Assembly: GCF_001282115.1 (NCBI RefSeq)
Contig: NZ_LJBR01000006.1
Coordinates: 1-44,958, forward strand
Direction of reading: 5' to 3'
Length of the DNA stretch: 44,958 nt
Origin: Streptomyces sp. NRRL B-24085
Lineage (GTDB): Bacteria; Actinomycetota; Actinomycetes; Streptomycetales; Streptomycetaceae
Made by a program: the position numbers and the translations under genes. Position 1 is the first letter of the stretch. Every line of letters begins with the position of its first letter. Shown here piece by piece: positions 24,228 to 32,705 of the stretch. The notes below the pieces were generated by a model. It worked only from the letters and a program-made list of their open reading frames with translations, searched no databases and was not told the DNA's origin.

Positions 24228-25439
24228 TCAGCCGCGCCGGACCGTCCAGAGGGTGGCGTGGTAGACGCCGTCGGGGCTGGTGGGATCGGTCGGGGCCGTC
24301 GCGCTGTTGCCGACGGCGGCGCCGTGCCGGTCCACGTCGGACGCCGTGGAGTGGACGCCGCCGATGGCGGGCAGGAGCGTGAACTCGCCGGTGTCGATCC
24401 GGTACACGTAGGCGAAGGGGCCGGGGTTGGTGTCCCCGGCGGCGAAGTTCCCGGCCACGCCATTGATGTAGGTCCGGCCGGGTCCGGGGCCGAAGGCCGA
24501 CAGGGTCCTGGTGCGCAGGTCGTAGCGGTACGCGCCCGGGCGTGTGGTGGCGAGGACGGTGTGCCCCGTGACGACCGGACGGTAGGACATCTCGGGGCCG
24601 AGGTCGCTCCAGACCCCGCTGCGGATGTCGTACGCGAAGCCGCGCTCGGGTGGTCCGCCGGAGGAACCGTCCGGCTTCGGCTGGAAGGTGCCGACGACCG
24701 TGTGCCCGGTGATCGAGGTGACCTTGCTGGACACGCCGTTGTCGTACCTGCTCAGGTCGGTCCAGGCGTGGGTGTGCAGGTCGTGGACGTAGGCGTGGCC
24801 GACCTCGAACGGCGTGCCGGGGTGGTCCCAGGTGCCGGCGACGTACCGGTTCAGGGAGGTCCCGGCCGCGGTGCTGGTGCCGTCCGGGCCGACCGGGGAG
24901 TCGAGTTCGGTCATCGTGCCGGTACGGGCGTCGTAGGCGTAGGCGTGGGTGTTCTGGTTGCCCGGTGTCCGGGCGCTGCCCACCACCGTGTGGCCGCTGA
25001 TGTCGGTGACATGGCTGTCGCCGCCGCCGAAGGTGCCGACGGCCCGCGTCCGGCCGGTGCGCAGGTCGTGCACGAACCCCCGGCGGTCGCCGCCGGCCAG
25101 CGAGGAGTCGCCGATCACATAGCGGCCCTCGACGTCGAGCGCGGTGCTCTCCGGACCCCCGAGCGTGCCGAGGTCGGTCATGACGTGCGTGGAGCGGTCG
25201 TAGGCGAAGGCGTGCGAGTGGAAGTCGTCGCCGGCCAGGGTGGAACTGCCGACCACCGTGTCGGCGTCGAGGGCGAACCCTGAGCTGTAGGTGCCGCCGA
25301 GGGTGCCCAGGTCGAGGGCGGTGTACTGCGGCGCGGACGGCTTCGGGGCCTGGGCGAGCGCCGGGCCCGAGCCGAGTCCGAGCAGTGCGAGCGCGACCGC
25401 CGCGACCGAGGCGCGGGCGGTTAATCGTGTGTGTCTCAT
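24228..25439 (-). CDS. secreted HAF-repeat beta-propeller-like protein
   Basis: The product has 403 residues. A Sec signal peptide ends near ALA|QAP (about 29). The mature part consists of about seven roughly 45-residue units of the pattern DLGTLGG...V.G.....GH.FAYD, for example ALDLGTLGGTYS, MTDLGTLGGPES, AVGTFGGGDSH and WSDLGPEMSY. These HAF repeats are predicted to form an extracellular propeller; no enzymatic motif is seen and the role is unknown. The ATG at 25439 has GGGGG five bases upstream. It is in the same orientation as, and downstream of, the TetR gene, 90 nt away. A clear terminator follows. Confidence 0.88.
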   Translation of the reverse strand: MRHTRLTARASVAAVALALLGLGSGPALAQAPKPSAPQYTALDLGTLGGTYSSGFALDADTVVGSSTLAGDDFHSHAFAYDRSTHVMTDLGTLGGPESTALDVEGRYVIGDSSLAGGDRRGFVHDLRTGRTRAVGTFGGGDSHVTDISGHTVVGSARTPGNQNTHAYAYDARTGTMTELDSPVGPDGTSTAAGTSLNRYVAGTWDHPGTPFEVGHAYVHDLHTHAWTDLSRYDNGVSSKVTSITGHTVVGTFQPKPDGSSGGPPERGFAYDIRSGVWSDLGPEMSYRPVVTGHTVLATTRPGAYRYDLRTRTLSAFGPGPGRTYINGVAGNFAAGDTNPGPFAYVYRIDTGEFTLLPAIGGVHSTASDVDRHGAAVGNSATAPTDPTSPDGVYHATLWTVRRG

Positions 25440-25529
25440 CGAGTCCCCCCTGTGGACTGGTGCGATCTTGACGTTGCTACCGTCCGGCCCCTCGGGCCAA
25501 CCCCCGTCCCACGGAACGTACGGAAAAAC

Positions 25530-26252
25530 TCATCCGGGTGACGAACCCCTCCTGGACGCCCGGCGCGCCGGCGCGCGCGCCGCCAGCGCCTCCAGCAGCA
25601 GGTCCACCGCCGCCTCGAACGAACTCTCCGCCATCCCCGGCAGCTCGCGCCGTACCGCGGTGAGCGCCGGGTACGCCCCCGGGTCCAGGGCTTGGTAGAC
25701 CTCCCGCCAGGCGCGGTGGTCGGCCTCGCGCTGCTGCCGGGGGAGCGCCTGGAACGCCGCGTCCGTGGCCGCGTGGCTGAGCACGGTGTCGATGAAGGCC
25801 AGGTACAGGCGGGCCGCGTCGGCCGGTGCGAAGCCCGCCGACAGCAGCAGGCCGATCCCCGTGTCCACCGCCCGGATCTCGCTGGTGCGCCGGGTCACCC
25901 GGTGCGCGGCCAGGGCGGCCGCCCGCGGATGGGCCAGGTATCCGGCCCGCACCCGCAGGGCCATCTCGCGCAGCGAGGCCACCCAGTCGTCCCCGGGGAC
26001 GAATCCCGCCATCGCGTCGCCGATGATCCGGTCCGCGATGGCGAGCACCAGGTCGTCGGTGTCGTGGAAGTAGCGGTACAGGGCGGTCGGGTCGCAGCCC
26101 AGCGCCGCGCCGAGCCGGCGCACGCTCAGCGCCTCGGGGCCGTGCTCGCCGATCAGCCGCAGGGCGGTTTCGACGATCAGCTCCTCGGACAGCAGGACAC
26201 CGGTGCGGGTGGGGCGTCGGCGCCGGCGTTCCTCGGGGACACGGCTGGACAC
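25530..26252 (-). CDS. TetR/AcrR-family transcriptional regulator
   Basis: The product has 240 residues. The TetR HTH is at about 22-70 (IVETALRLIGEHGPEALSVRRLGAALGCDPTALYRYFHDTDDLV); the remainder is an all-alpha ligand and dimer domain with a basic C-terminal end. It is divergent from the APC permease gene, and a GTCAAC-AGG-GTTGAC repeat lies between them, so it probably represses that operon and itself. The GTG at 26252 has GGAG seven bases upstream. The ligand is probably the permease or amidohydrolase substrate (inference). Confidence 0.92.
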   Translation of the reverse strand: MSSRVPEERRRRRPTRTGVLLSEELIVETALRLIGEHGPEALSVRRLGAALGCDPTALYRYFHDTDDLVLAIADRIIGDAMAGFVPGDDWVASLREMALRVRAGYLAHPRAAALAAHRVTRRTSEIRAVDTGIGLLLSAGFAPADAARLYLAFIDTVLSHAATDAAFQALPRQQREADHRAWREVYQALDPGAYPALTAVRRELPGMAESSFEAAVDLLLEALAARAPARRASRRGSSPG

Positions 26253-26306
26253 GACCGGACTCCTCTCGCCGCGGGGCCCTCAGTGAACGGCCCCCGGCCC
26301 CCTTAC

Positions 26307-26321
26307 GTCAACAGGGTTGAC
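26307..26321. promoter_or_regulatory. GTCAAC-AGG-GTTGAC inverted repeat, candidate TetR operator
   Basis: Perfect 6-base arms around a 3-base centre lie 55 bases from the TetR start and 83 bases from the permease start, the usual position for a divergent TetR operator. Confidence 0.65.
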
Positions 26322-26403
26322 CCAAAGTGGACGGGGGCTGTTCCATCACCTCACCGCGCGGCTCTTCTCCTCTTCCCCGTCCCCTGGCCCCGAGGAGCCC
26401 TCC

Positions 26404-27909
26404 ATGTCGTCCAGACCGCCCCAGCCCTCCGCACCGAGCCCGGACCTGCGCCGCTCCCTCGGTGTCGTCGACGGCGTCGCCATCGCCGCGTCCAGCACGG
26501 CGGCCACCACCAGCATCGCCATCGGCATGGGCACGATCGCCACCGTCGTCGGCCTCCAGGCACCGGCCCTGCTGATCCTGGCGTTCCTGCCGGTCCTCGG
26601 CATCGCCACCGCCTACGCCCGCCAGAACCGCTCGGAGCCGAACTGCGGCAACGGCTACGTCTGGGTCGGCAAGTCACTCGGCCCCTGGCCCGGCTTCCTG
26701 ACCGGCTGGGTCACCCTGGTCGGCTCGGTCATCTTCTGCGCCTACACCAGCGCGATCATGGGCTCGGTCGTCCTGGCCTTCGCCAACAAGGCCGGACTGC
26801 GCAGCGTCGCCGGCCTCGCCCTCGACCCGACCTCCACCGGCGTCACCACCGCGGTCGGACTGGTGATCCTCCTCGCCCTCACCGCGCTGGCCGTCACCGG
26901 GGTGCGGGCCGCGACCCGCTTCCAGTTCGCCCTCCTGGTCTTCGAGTACGCGGTCCTGCTGGCCTTCTGCGGCTGGGCCCTGATCACCGGCGACCACGCC
27001 CTGTCGCTGTCCTGGTTCAACCCCTTCGAGATCGCCGGCGGCACCGCCTTCGCCCAGGGCATGGTCCTCGCGGTGTTCTTCTTCTGGGGCTGGGACGCGG
27101 CGTTCAGCGTCAACGAGGAGACGAGGAGCCCGGGCGACGCGGCCCGCGGCGGCCTCATCGCCCTGTTCGCGATGCTCGGCCTGTTCCTCTTCGCCTCGGT
27201 CGCCTTCCAGCGGGAGATGAGCCTGGCCGAACTCGTCAGGAACGGCCCCCAGGCCCTGCCGTACCTCGGGGAGAAACTGGCCGCCGAACCCTGGGCCACC
27301 CTCCCCCTGGTCGCGCTGATGTTCTCCGCGGTCGCCTCCGTGCAGGCCACGCTGATCCCCACGGCACGCGGCCTGTTCGCGATGAGCCGCGACCGCACGA
27401 TGGGACCGCTGTGGACCCGCGTCCACCCGCGCTGGGGCACCCCCGCGGCCGGCACGGCCGTCGTGATGTCCGTCGCGGCCGTGATCGCCGTGCTCGCCGT
27501 CGCGATCCCCAAGCTCAGCGACATGCTGCTGGCCGCCGTCAACGCCATCGGACTGATCGTCGCCCTCTACTACGGCCTCACCGCGCTCGCCTGCGCCGTG
27601 CGCTTCCGCTCCGCACGCCACGACGGAGCACGGGAGGCGCTGCTCGCCGTCGGCGTGCCCGCGGTGTCCGGACTGATCCTGCTGGGCCTCGGCGGCTACC
27701 TCGGATACTCGTACCTGGCCATGAGCGACCACTTCGAACTCAGCCCGGACAACGGCTGGTTCATGTTCTCGCTGCCCGCCGCGATCGTCCTGGCCGGCCT
27801 CGGCATGGCCGCCGTCGCCAAGTACGGGCGGCACTCGCCCTACTTCTCCACCGGGCGCGGCACCGACGCCGACTCCCTGACCCTGCCGATGGACCGTACG
27901 GCGGTCTGA
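26404..27909 (+). CDS. APC-superfamily amino acid/amine permease
   Basis: The 501-residue product has about twelve hydrophobic helices. The first carries the unwound substrate site typical of the APC fold (GVVDGVAIAASSTAATTSIAIGMGT); the loop NEETRSPGDAARGGL matches the family's E-E-...-P-...-P motif after helix 6. It should import an amino acid, polyamine or similar compound. The ATG at 26404 has GAGGAG six bases upstream; an in-frame ATG at 26317 lies inside the candidate operator and is rejected. The amidohydrolase gene follows after 21 nt, forming a two-gene operon under the divergent TetR regulator. Confidence 0.9.
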   Translation: MSSRPPQPSAPSPDLRRSLGVVDGVAIAASSTAATTSIAIGMGTIATVVGLQAPALLILAFLPVLGIATAYARQNRSEPNCGNGYVWVGKSLGPWPGFLTGWVTLVGSVIFCAYTSAIMGSVVLAFANKAGLRSVAGLALDPTSTGVTTAVGLVILLALTALAVTGVRAATRFQFALLVFEYAVLLAFCGWALITGDHALSLSWFNPFEIAGGTAFAQGMVLAVFFFWGWDAAFSVNEETRSPGDAARGGLIALFAMLGLFLFASVAFQREMSLAELVRNGPQALPYLGEKLAAEPWATLPLVALMFSAVASVQATLIPTARGLFAMSRDRTMGPLWTRVHPRWGTPAAGTAVVMSVAAVIAVLAVAIPKLSDMLLAAVNAIGLIVALYYGLTALACAVRFRSARHDGAREALLAVGVPAVSGLILLGLGGYLGYSYLAMSDHFELSPDNGWFMFSLPAAIVLAGLGMAAVAKYGRHSPYFSTGRGTDADSLTLPMDRTAV

Positions 27910-27930
27910 TCCCTCCTGGAGTTCACCCTC

Positions 27931-29583
27931 ATGTCACCCACCGCGGACCTCGTCCTCACCGGCGGTCCCGTGCACACCGTCGATCCCGCCCGCAGCACCG
28001 CCACCGCCGTGGCCGTGCGCGAGGGGCGGATCGCCGCCGTCGGCCACGACGAGGTGCACGAGCTCATCGGCCCGCGCACCGAAGTCGTCGACCTGGCAGG
28101 GAAGTCGCTCCTCCCGGGCTTCCAGGACGCGCACGTCCACCCGCAGGGCGCGGGCCTCGAACTGGGCCTGTGCCACCTCGCCGACACCGTCGACCCGGAC
28201 GAGTACCTGCGCCGGATCAAGGTGTACGCCGACCAGCACCCGGACGCCGAGTGGATCACCGGCGGCGGCTGGTCCCTGGAGGCGTTCCCCGGCGGAGCGC
28301 CCACCGCGGCGGCCCTCGACGCGGTCGTCCCCGACCGGCCCGTGTTCCTGCCCAACCGCGACCACCACGGCGCCTGGGTCAACAGCCGTGCCCTGGAACG
28401 CGCCGGCATCGACGCCCGCACGCCGGACCCCGCCGACGGCCGCATCGAACGCGACGCCGACGGCAACCCCACCGGGATGCTCCAGGAGGGAGCCGTCCAC
28501 CTGGTCGGGAGGCTGGTCCCGGACCCCACCGCGGAGGAACAGCTCAGGGCCCTGCTCCGGGCGCAGGCCGTGCTGCACGCGTACGGGGTCACCGCCTGGC
28601 AGGACGCCATCGTCGGCGCGTACGCCAACATGACCGACCCGGCGCCCTCCTACCTCGCGGCCCTCGACCGGGGCCTGCTCACCGCCAGGGTGGTCGGCGC
28701 CCTGTGGTGGGACCGTGCGCGAGGCGCCGAACAGATACCCGAACTCGTCGCCCGCCGTGCGGAGTTGGACCGGGGCCGGTTCCGGGCGGGCACCGTGAAG
28801 GTCATGCAGGACGGCATCGCGGAGAACCACACCGCCGCGATGCTGGACCCCTATCTGACCGACTGCGGCTGCGCGTCGGACAACAGCGGCATCAGCTTCG
28901 TCGCGCCGGACGACCTGCGGAAGTACGTCACCGAACTGGACGCGTCCGGCTTCCAGGTCCACTTCCACGCGCTCGGCGACCGCGCGGTACGCGAGGCGCT
29001 GGACGCCGTGGAGGCCGCCCGCACGGCCAACGGCCGGCGCGACACCCGGCACCACCTGGCCCATCTCCAGGTCGTGCACCCGCACGACGTCCCCCGGTTC
29101 CGCGCCCTGGGTGCGAGCGCCAACCTCCAGATGCTGTGGGCCGCCCACGAACCGCAGATGGACGAGCTGACCCTGCCCTTCCTCGGCGACGAGCGCGGGG
29201 CACGCCAGTACCCCTTCGGCGACCTGCTGCGGGCCGGCGCCACCCTGGCCGCCGGCAGCGACTGGCCGGTCAGCAGCCCCGACCCGTTCCAGGCCATCCA
29301 CGTCGCCGTCAACCGGATCGCCCCCGGCGCCCCCGAGGGCACCCCGGAGTTCCTTCCGGGCCAGCGCCTCGACCTGGGCACCGCCATCGCCGCGTACACC
29401 GCGGGCAGCGCCTACGTGAACCACCTCGACGACATCAGCGGCAGCATCGCCGTGGGGAAGTCGGCCGACCTCGTCGTCCTCGACCGCGACCCGTTCGCGG
29501 GCCCGCGCGAGGAGATCGCGGCCACCCGTGTCCTGCAGACCTTCGTCGAAGGGCAGCGGGTCCACGCGGCGGGGGACGCCTGA
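27931..29583 (+). CDS. YtcJ-like amidohydrolase (amidohydrolase 3 family)
   Basis: The product has 550 residues. It starts with the small beta domain (LVLTGGPVHTVD, RIAAVG) and the metal motif LLPGFQDAHVHPQG (about 61-74). Later come QVHFHALGDRAV, HHLAHLQVV, the Asp in AAGSDWPVSSPDP and the closing SIAVGKSADLVVLDRDP typical of amidohydrolases. The family hydrolyses exocyclic amide or formamide bonds. It is co-transcribed with the APC permease, which suggests uptake and cytoplasmic cleavage of one N-acyl or amide substrate. The ATG at 27931 follows GGAG at longer spacing. Confidence 0.92.
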   Translation: MSPTADLVLTGGPVHTVDPARSTATAVAVREGRIAAVGHDEVHELIGPRTEVVDLAGKSLLPGFQDAHVHPQGAGLELGLCHLADTVDPDEYLRRIKVYADQHPDAEWITGGGWSLEAFPGGAPTAAALDAVVPDRPVFLPNRDHHGAWVNSRALERAGIDARTPDPADGRIERDADGNPTGMLQEGAVHLVGRLVPDPTAEEQLRALLRAQAVLHAYGVTAWQDAIVGAYANMTDPAPSYLAALDRGLLTARVVGALWWDRARGAEQIPELVARRAELDRGRFRAGTVKVMQDGIAENHTAAMLDPYLTDCGCASDNSGISFVAPDDLRKYVTELDASGFQVHFHALGDRAVREALDAVEAARTANGRRDTRHHLAHLQVVHPHDVPRFRALGASANLQMLWAAHEPQMDELTLPFLGDERGARQYPFGDLLRAGATLAAGSDWPVSSPDPFQAIHVAVNRIAPGAPEGTPEFLPGQRLDLGTAIAAYTAGSAYVNHLDDISGSIAVGKSADLVVLDRDPFAGPREEIAATRVLQTFVEGQRVHAAGDA

Positions 29584-29651
29584 ACGAGTGGAACCCCCGC
29601 CCCCGGAACCGGTGATTCCGGCGTCCGGGGACGGGGCAGTAGGGATGCTGA

Positions 29652-29682
29652 CGGGACGGCCGCGCACACCGAGGCCGTCCCG
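29652..29682 (+). terminator. terminator between amidohydrolase and malic enzyme genes
   Basis: A 10-bp perfect stem (CGGGACGGCC and complement) with an 11-base loop. It lies 25 bases before the malic enzyme start and would separate the units, or form a hairpin in that gene's leader. Confidence 0.6.
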
Positions 29683-29706
29683 ATGCCCGTCGAACCGAGG
29701 AACACC

Positions 29707-31365
29707 ATGGCCACTCCCAGCCCCGACCGTGTCCGAGGAACCGCCCTCCTCGCCGACCCCCTGCTCAACAAGGGAACCGCGTTCACTCCCGAGGAGCGCG
29801 CCGCACTCGGTCTGGACGGGCTGCTGCCACCGGCGACGGAGACGCTGGAGGAACAGGCGGACCGGGCGTACGCGGCGTTCCTCGGCTACGACAAGACGCT
29901 CAACCGGCACATCTACCTGCGCCAGCTCCAGGACACCAACGAGGTGCTCTTCTACGGTCTGCTCACCCGGCACCTGGAGGAGATGCTGCCGGTCGTCTAC
30001 ACCCCCACGGTCGGCGAGGCCTGCCGCCGCTTCAGCGAGATCTACCGCAGGCCGCGCGGTCTGTTCCTGACCTACGAGGACCGGCACCGCTTCCGGGAGA
30101 TCCTGCGCAACCGGCCCGGCGGCGAGGTCGACGTCATCGTCGTCACCGACGGCCAGCGCATCCTCGGCCTCGGCGACCAGGGGGTGGGCGGCATGGGCAT
30201 CCCGATCGGCAAGCTCAGCCTCTACACCGCCATCGGCGGCATCCACCCCGCCCGCACCCTGCCGATCCTCCTCGACGTCGGCACCGACAACGAGCAGCTG
30301 CTGACGAACGCGCACTATCTCGGCCGCAGGCAGCACCGCGTCACCGGGGATGCCTACGACGAGATGATCGAGGCGTTCGTCTCCGCCGTGGAGGCCGAAC
30401 TCCCCGGCACCCTGCTCCAGTGGGAGGACTTCGCGACCGCCCACGCCCGGCCCATCCTCGGCCGCTACCAGGACCGGCTGCTCACCTTCAACGACGACAT
30501 CCAGGGCACCGCGGCCGTGGCACTGGGCGCGCTGACCACCGCCACGAAGGTCGCCGGATCGTCCCTGACCGACCACCGGATCGTGGTCCTGGGCGCGGGA
30601 TCGGCGGCGATCGGCGTCGCCGACATGATCCGTACCGCACTCGTGGAGGAGGGCCTGTCCGAGGAGGAGGCGGCCGACCGGTTCTGGTTCGTCGACATCG
30701 ACGGCCTGCTGGTGAGCTCCCGCACCGACCTCACCCCCGAGCAGCGGGTCTACGCCCGCGACGACGAGGAGGTACGGCAGTGGGGCGGGGACGCGCCCGA
30801 CCTGGCCCGGGTCGTCGGTGAGGTGGAGCCGACGGCGCTGATCGGGCTCTCCACCGCGCACGGCGCCTTCACCGAGGAGATCGTGCGCACGATGGCCGGC
30901 TCCTGCGACCGGCCGGTGATCCTGCCGCTGTCCAACCCCACCTCGAACGCCGAGGCCGACCCCGCCGACCTCGCCCGCTGGACCGACGGCAGGGCCCTGA
31001 TCGCCGCCGGATCGCCCTTCCCGCCGCTCACGGTGGACGGGCGCGAGGTGCCGGTCGCGCAGGCCAACAACGTCTACGTGTTCCCCGCCGTCGGTCTGGC
31101 GGTCACGGCCTGCCGGGCCCGCCGGGTGACCGACCGCATGATGGTGGCGGCGGCCCGCGCCGTGGGGGAGTGCGCCGTGCGGGCGGGCGCCGACGGAGCC
31201 ACCCCGCTGCTGCCCCCGCTGGCGAGCATGCGGGACGCGGCCCGCGAGGTCGCGCTCGCGGTGGCCCGGGCAGCCGTCGAGGACGGCGTCGCCCCCGAGG
31301 CGACGGAGGCGGAGCTGCGCGAGGCGATCGCGCAGGCGCAGTGGACACCCCGGTACGCGTCCTGA
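29707..31365 (+). CDS. maeA: NAD-type malic enzyme
   Basis: The 552-residue length matches the long MaeA/SfcA class, which oxidatively decarboxylates malate to pyruvate. Visible sites: LPVVYTPTVGEACRRFSEIYRRPRGLF (malate-binding signature), VTDGQRILGLGDQGVGGMGIPIGKLSLY, the metal ligands in TFNDDIQGTAAVALG, the Rossmann loop IVVLGAGSAAIGVADMI and LPLSNPTSNAEA. No phosphotransacetylase or ACT domain is fused. Cofactor choice is by resemblance, not by a decisive residue. The ATG at 29707 has GAGGAA four bases upstream. The LacI gene follows after 114 nt with no clear terminator. Confidence 0.93.
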   Translation: MATPSPDRVRGTALLADPLLNKGTAFTPEERAALGLDGLLPPATETLEEQADRAYAAFLGYDKTLNRHIYLRQLQDTNEVLFYGLLTRHLEEMLPVVYTPTVGEACRRFSEIYRRPRGLFLTYEDRHRFREILRNRPGGEVDVIVVTDGQRILGLGDQGVGGMGIPIGKLSLYTAIGGIHPARTLPILLDVGTDNEQLLTNAHYLGRRQHRVTGDAYDEMIEAFVSAVEAELPGTLLQWEDFATAHARPILGRYQDRLLTFNDDIQGTAAVALGALTTATKVAGSSLTDHRIVVLGAGSAAIGVADMIRTALVEEGLSEEEAADRFWFVDIDGLLVSSRTDLTPEQRVYARDDEEVRQWGGDAPDLARVVGEVEPTALIGLSTAHGAFTEEIVRTMAGSCDRPVILPLSNPTSNAEADPADLARWTDGRALIAAGSPFPPLTVDGREVPVAQANNVYVFPAVGLAVTACRARRVTDRMMVAAARAVGECAVRAGADGATPLLPPLASMRDAAREVALAVARAAVEDGVAPEATEAELREAIAQAQWTPRYAS

Positions 31366-31479
31366 ACGCCGGGTCCCGGGAGGGGAGCGGAGGGTCCGGG
31401 AAGGCGGCCCGGCGGCTGTGACAGTATCGGCGGTGGGCGTGAGGCCGCCCGCTCGGGTCGAGGGCAGAGGACGAGTGAC

Positions 31480-32496
31480 ATGGACCGGCCGCCGGGCATG
31501 ATGGACGTGGCCCGGGAGGCCGGCGTCTCGCACATCACCGTCTCCCGCGTCGTCAACGGCCATCCGTCGGTGCGGCCGGAGACCCGGGCCCGGGTCGAGG
31601 CGGCGATCCAGAAGCTGGGGTACCGCCGCAACAGCGTCGCGAGGGCCCTCAAGAGCCGGCGTTCCTCGACGATCGGCGTGGTGATCGTCGGGTCGGAGCT
31701 GTTCGAGCTGCCGCGCATCCTCCTCGGCGTGGAGACGGCCGCCAAACAGGCCGGCTACTGGGTGAGCCTGGCCAGCCGGCAGGGCGAGAGCACCACCGGC
31801 GACCTCATGGAGACACTGCAACGGCTCACCGACCAAGCGGTGGAGGCGATCGCGGTCGTCGCCGACCGGCCCGACACGGTGGAGACGCTGGCCGGCCTCT
31901 CGCTCGGGGTGCCGGTGGCGGTGGTGATGTCCGGCAACGCGCCCGATCCCGAACTGAGCTTCGTCGAGGTCGACCAGGAGCTCGGCGCCCGGCTCGCCGT
32001 CCGGCACCTCCTCGACCTCGGACACCGCGACATCGCCCATCTGACCGGCGCCCTGCGCACCTTCGACGCCCGGGCCCGCGTCGAGGGGTGGCAGGCCGAG
32101 CTCACCGCCGCGGCGGCCCAAGGACCCCTGTTGGAGGGCGACTTCGGCGCGGAGAGCGGGTTCCGCCTGGCCGAGGCGCTCTGCGACGCCGACGGCGGCC
32201 TGCCCACCGCCGTCTTCGCGGGCAACGACCAGATGGCCATGGGCGTGCTGGCCGCCTTCGCCCGACGGGGCGTGAAGGTGCCGCACGACGTGTCGGTCGT
32301 CGGCTTCGACGACATGAAGGGCGCCGGATACCTGGTGCCTGCCCTGACCACGGTCTGCCAGGACTTCGCCCACCTGGGCAGGAGCGCCATCGAACTGCTG
32401 GTGCGCAGACTGGACGGGGAACCGGCGCAGCGGCAGAAGCTCACGCCGCGGCTCGTCGTGCGCGACAGCACGGCCGCTCCCCGCGCGGACGCCTGA
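31480..32496 (+). CDS. LacI-family transcriptional regulator of beta-glucoside use
   Basis: The product has 338 residues. The LacI DNA-binding headpiece is at about 7-60 (MMDVAREAGVSHITVSRVVNGHPSVRPETRARVEAAIQKLGYRRN, hinge ARALKSRRS), then a sugar-binding periplasmic-type core (IGVVIVGSELFELPRILLGVETAA ... VVGFDDMKGAGYLVPALTTV). It lies just upstream of the GH1 gene, whose promoter region has a 14-bp palindrome with the CG centre typical of LacI operators. It should release DNA on binding a sugar from a beta-glucoside. No such palindrome lies before this gene, so autoregulation is not evident. Confidence 0.93.
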   Translation: MDRPPGMMDVAREAGVSHITVSRVVNGHPSVRPETRARVEAAIQKLGYRRNSVARALKSRRSSTIGVVIVGSELFELPRILLGVETAAKQAGYWVSLASRQGESTTGDLMETLQRLTDQAVEAIAVVADRPDTVETLAGLSLGVPVAVVMSGNAPDPELSFVEVDQELGARLAVRHLLDLGHRDIAHLTGALRTFDARARVEGWQAELTAAAAQGPLLEGDFGAESGFRLAEALCDADGGLPTAVFAGNDQMAMGVLAAFARRGVKVPHDVSVVGFDDMKGAGYLVPALTTVCQDFAHLGRSAIELLVRRLDGEPAQRQKLTPRLVVRDSTAAPRADA

Positions 32497-32504
32497 ACTC
32501 CGGC

Positions 32505-32535
32505 GCGGAGCAAGGGAGTCGGACAGCTGCTCCGC
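32505..32535 (+). terminator. hairpin after the LacI gene
   Basis: An 8-bp perfect stem (GCGGAGCA and complement) with a 15-base loop starts nine bases after the LacI stop. It suggests that the GH1 gene has its own promoter. Confidence 0.5.
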
Positions 32536-32623
32536 TCCCGGGCCGACGGCGGGGCCGGGGACCGTGGGCGAACCACGGCTCCTGTGCGAACACCGCACGC
32601 GGTGATTGGCCGGGGCCAAGCCC

Positions 32624-32646
32624 TTGACAGCTTGTTAACGTTAACA
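32624..32646 (+). promoter_or_regulatory. GH1 promoter -35 with adjoining LacI-type operator
   Basis: A consensus TTGACA lies at 32624-32629. Three bases later is a perfect 14-bp palindrome TGTTAACGTTAACA (32633-32646), an AT-rich island with the CG centre LacI-family proteins use. It would lie between the -35 and -10, so binding would block the polymerase. No good -10 is visible at the ideal spacing (near 32647). Confidence 0.8.
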
Positions 32647-32705
32647 TCACCGTGGTTACCGGACACCGCCCCCCCATCCCTGGCCTTCACCGGAAAGCGA
32701 CCCGC

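Noticed and set aside
25692..29615. Plus-strand 1307-codon frame across the TetR, permease and amidohydrolase region
   Set aside because: Arg/Pro/His-rich out-of-frame translation of real genes.
27934..32619. Minus-strand 1561-codon open frame across amidohydrolase, malic enzyme and LacI genes
   Set aside because: It spans three well-supported plus-strand genes and has Gly/Arg/Val-rich shadow composition without domains.
32633..32646. CebR-type box upstream of the GH1 gene
   Set aside because: CebR sites centre on GAGCGCTC; this palindrome is AT-rich with a TTAACGTTAA core, so a different LacI specificity is more likely.
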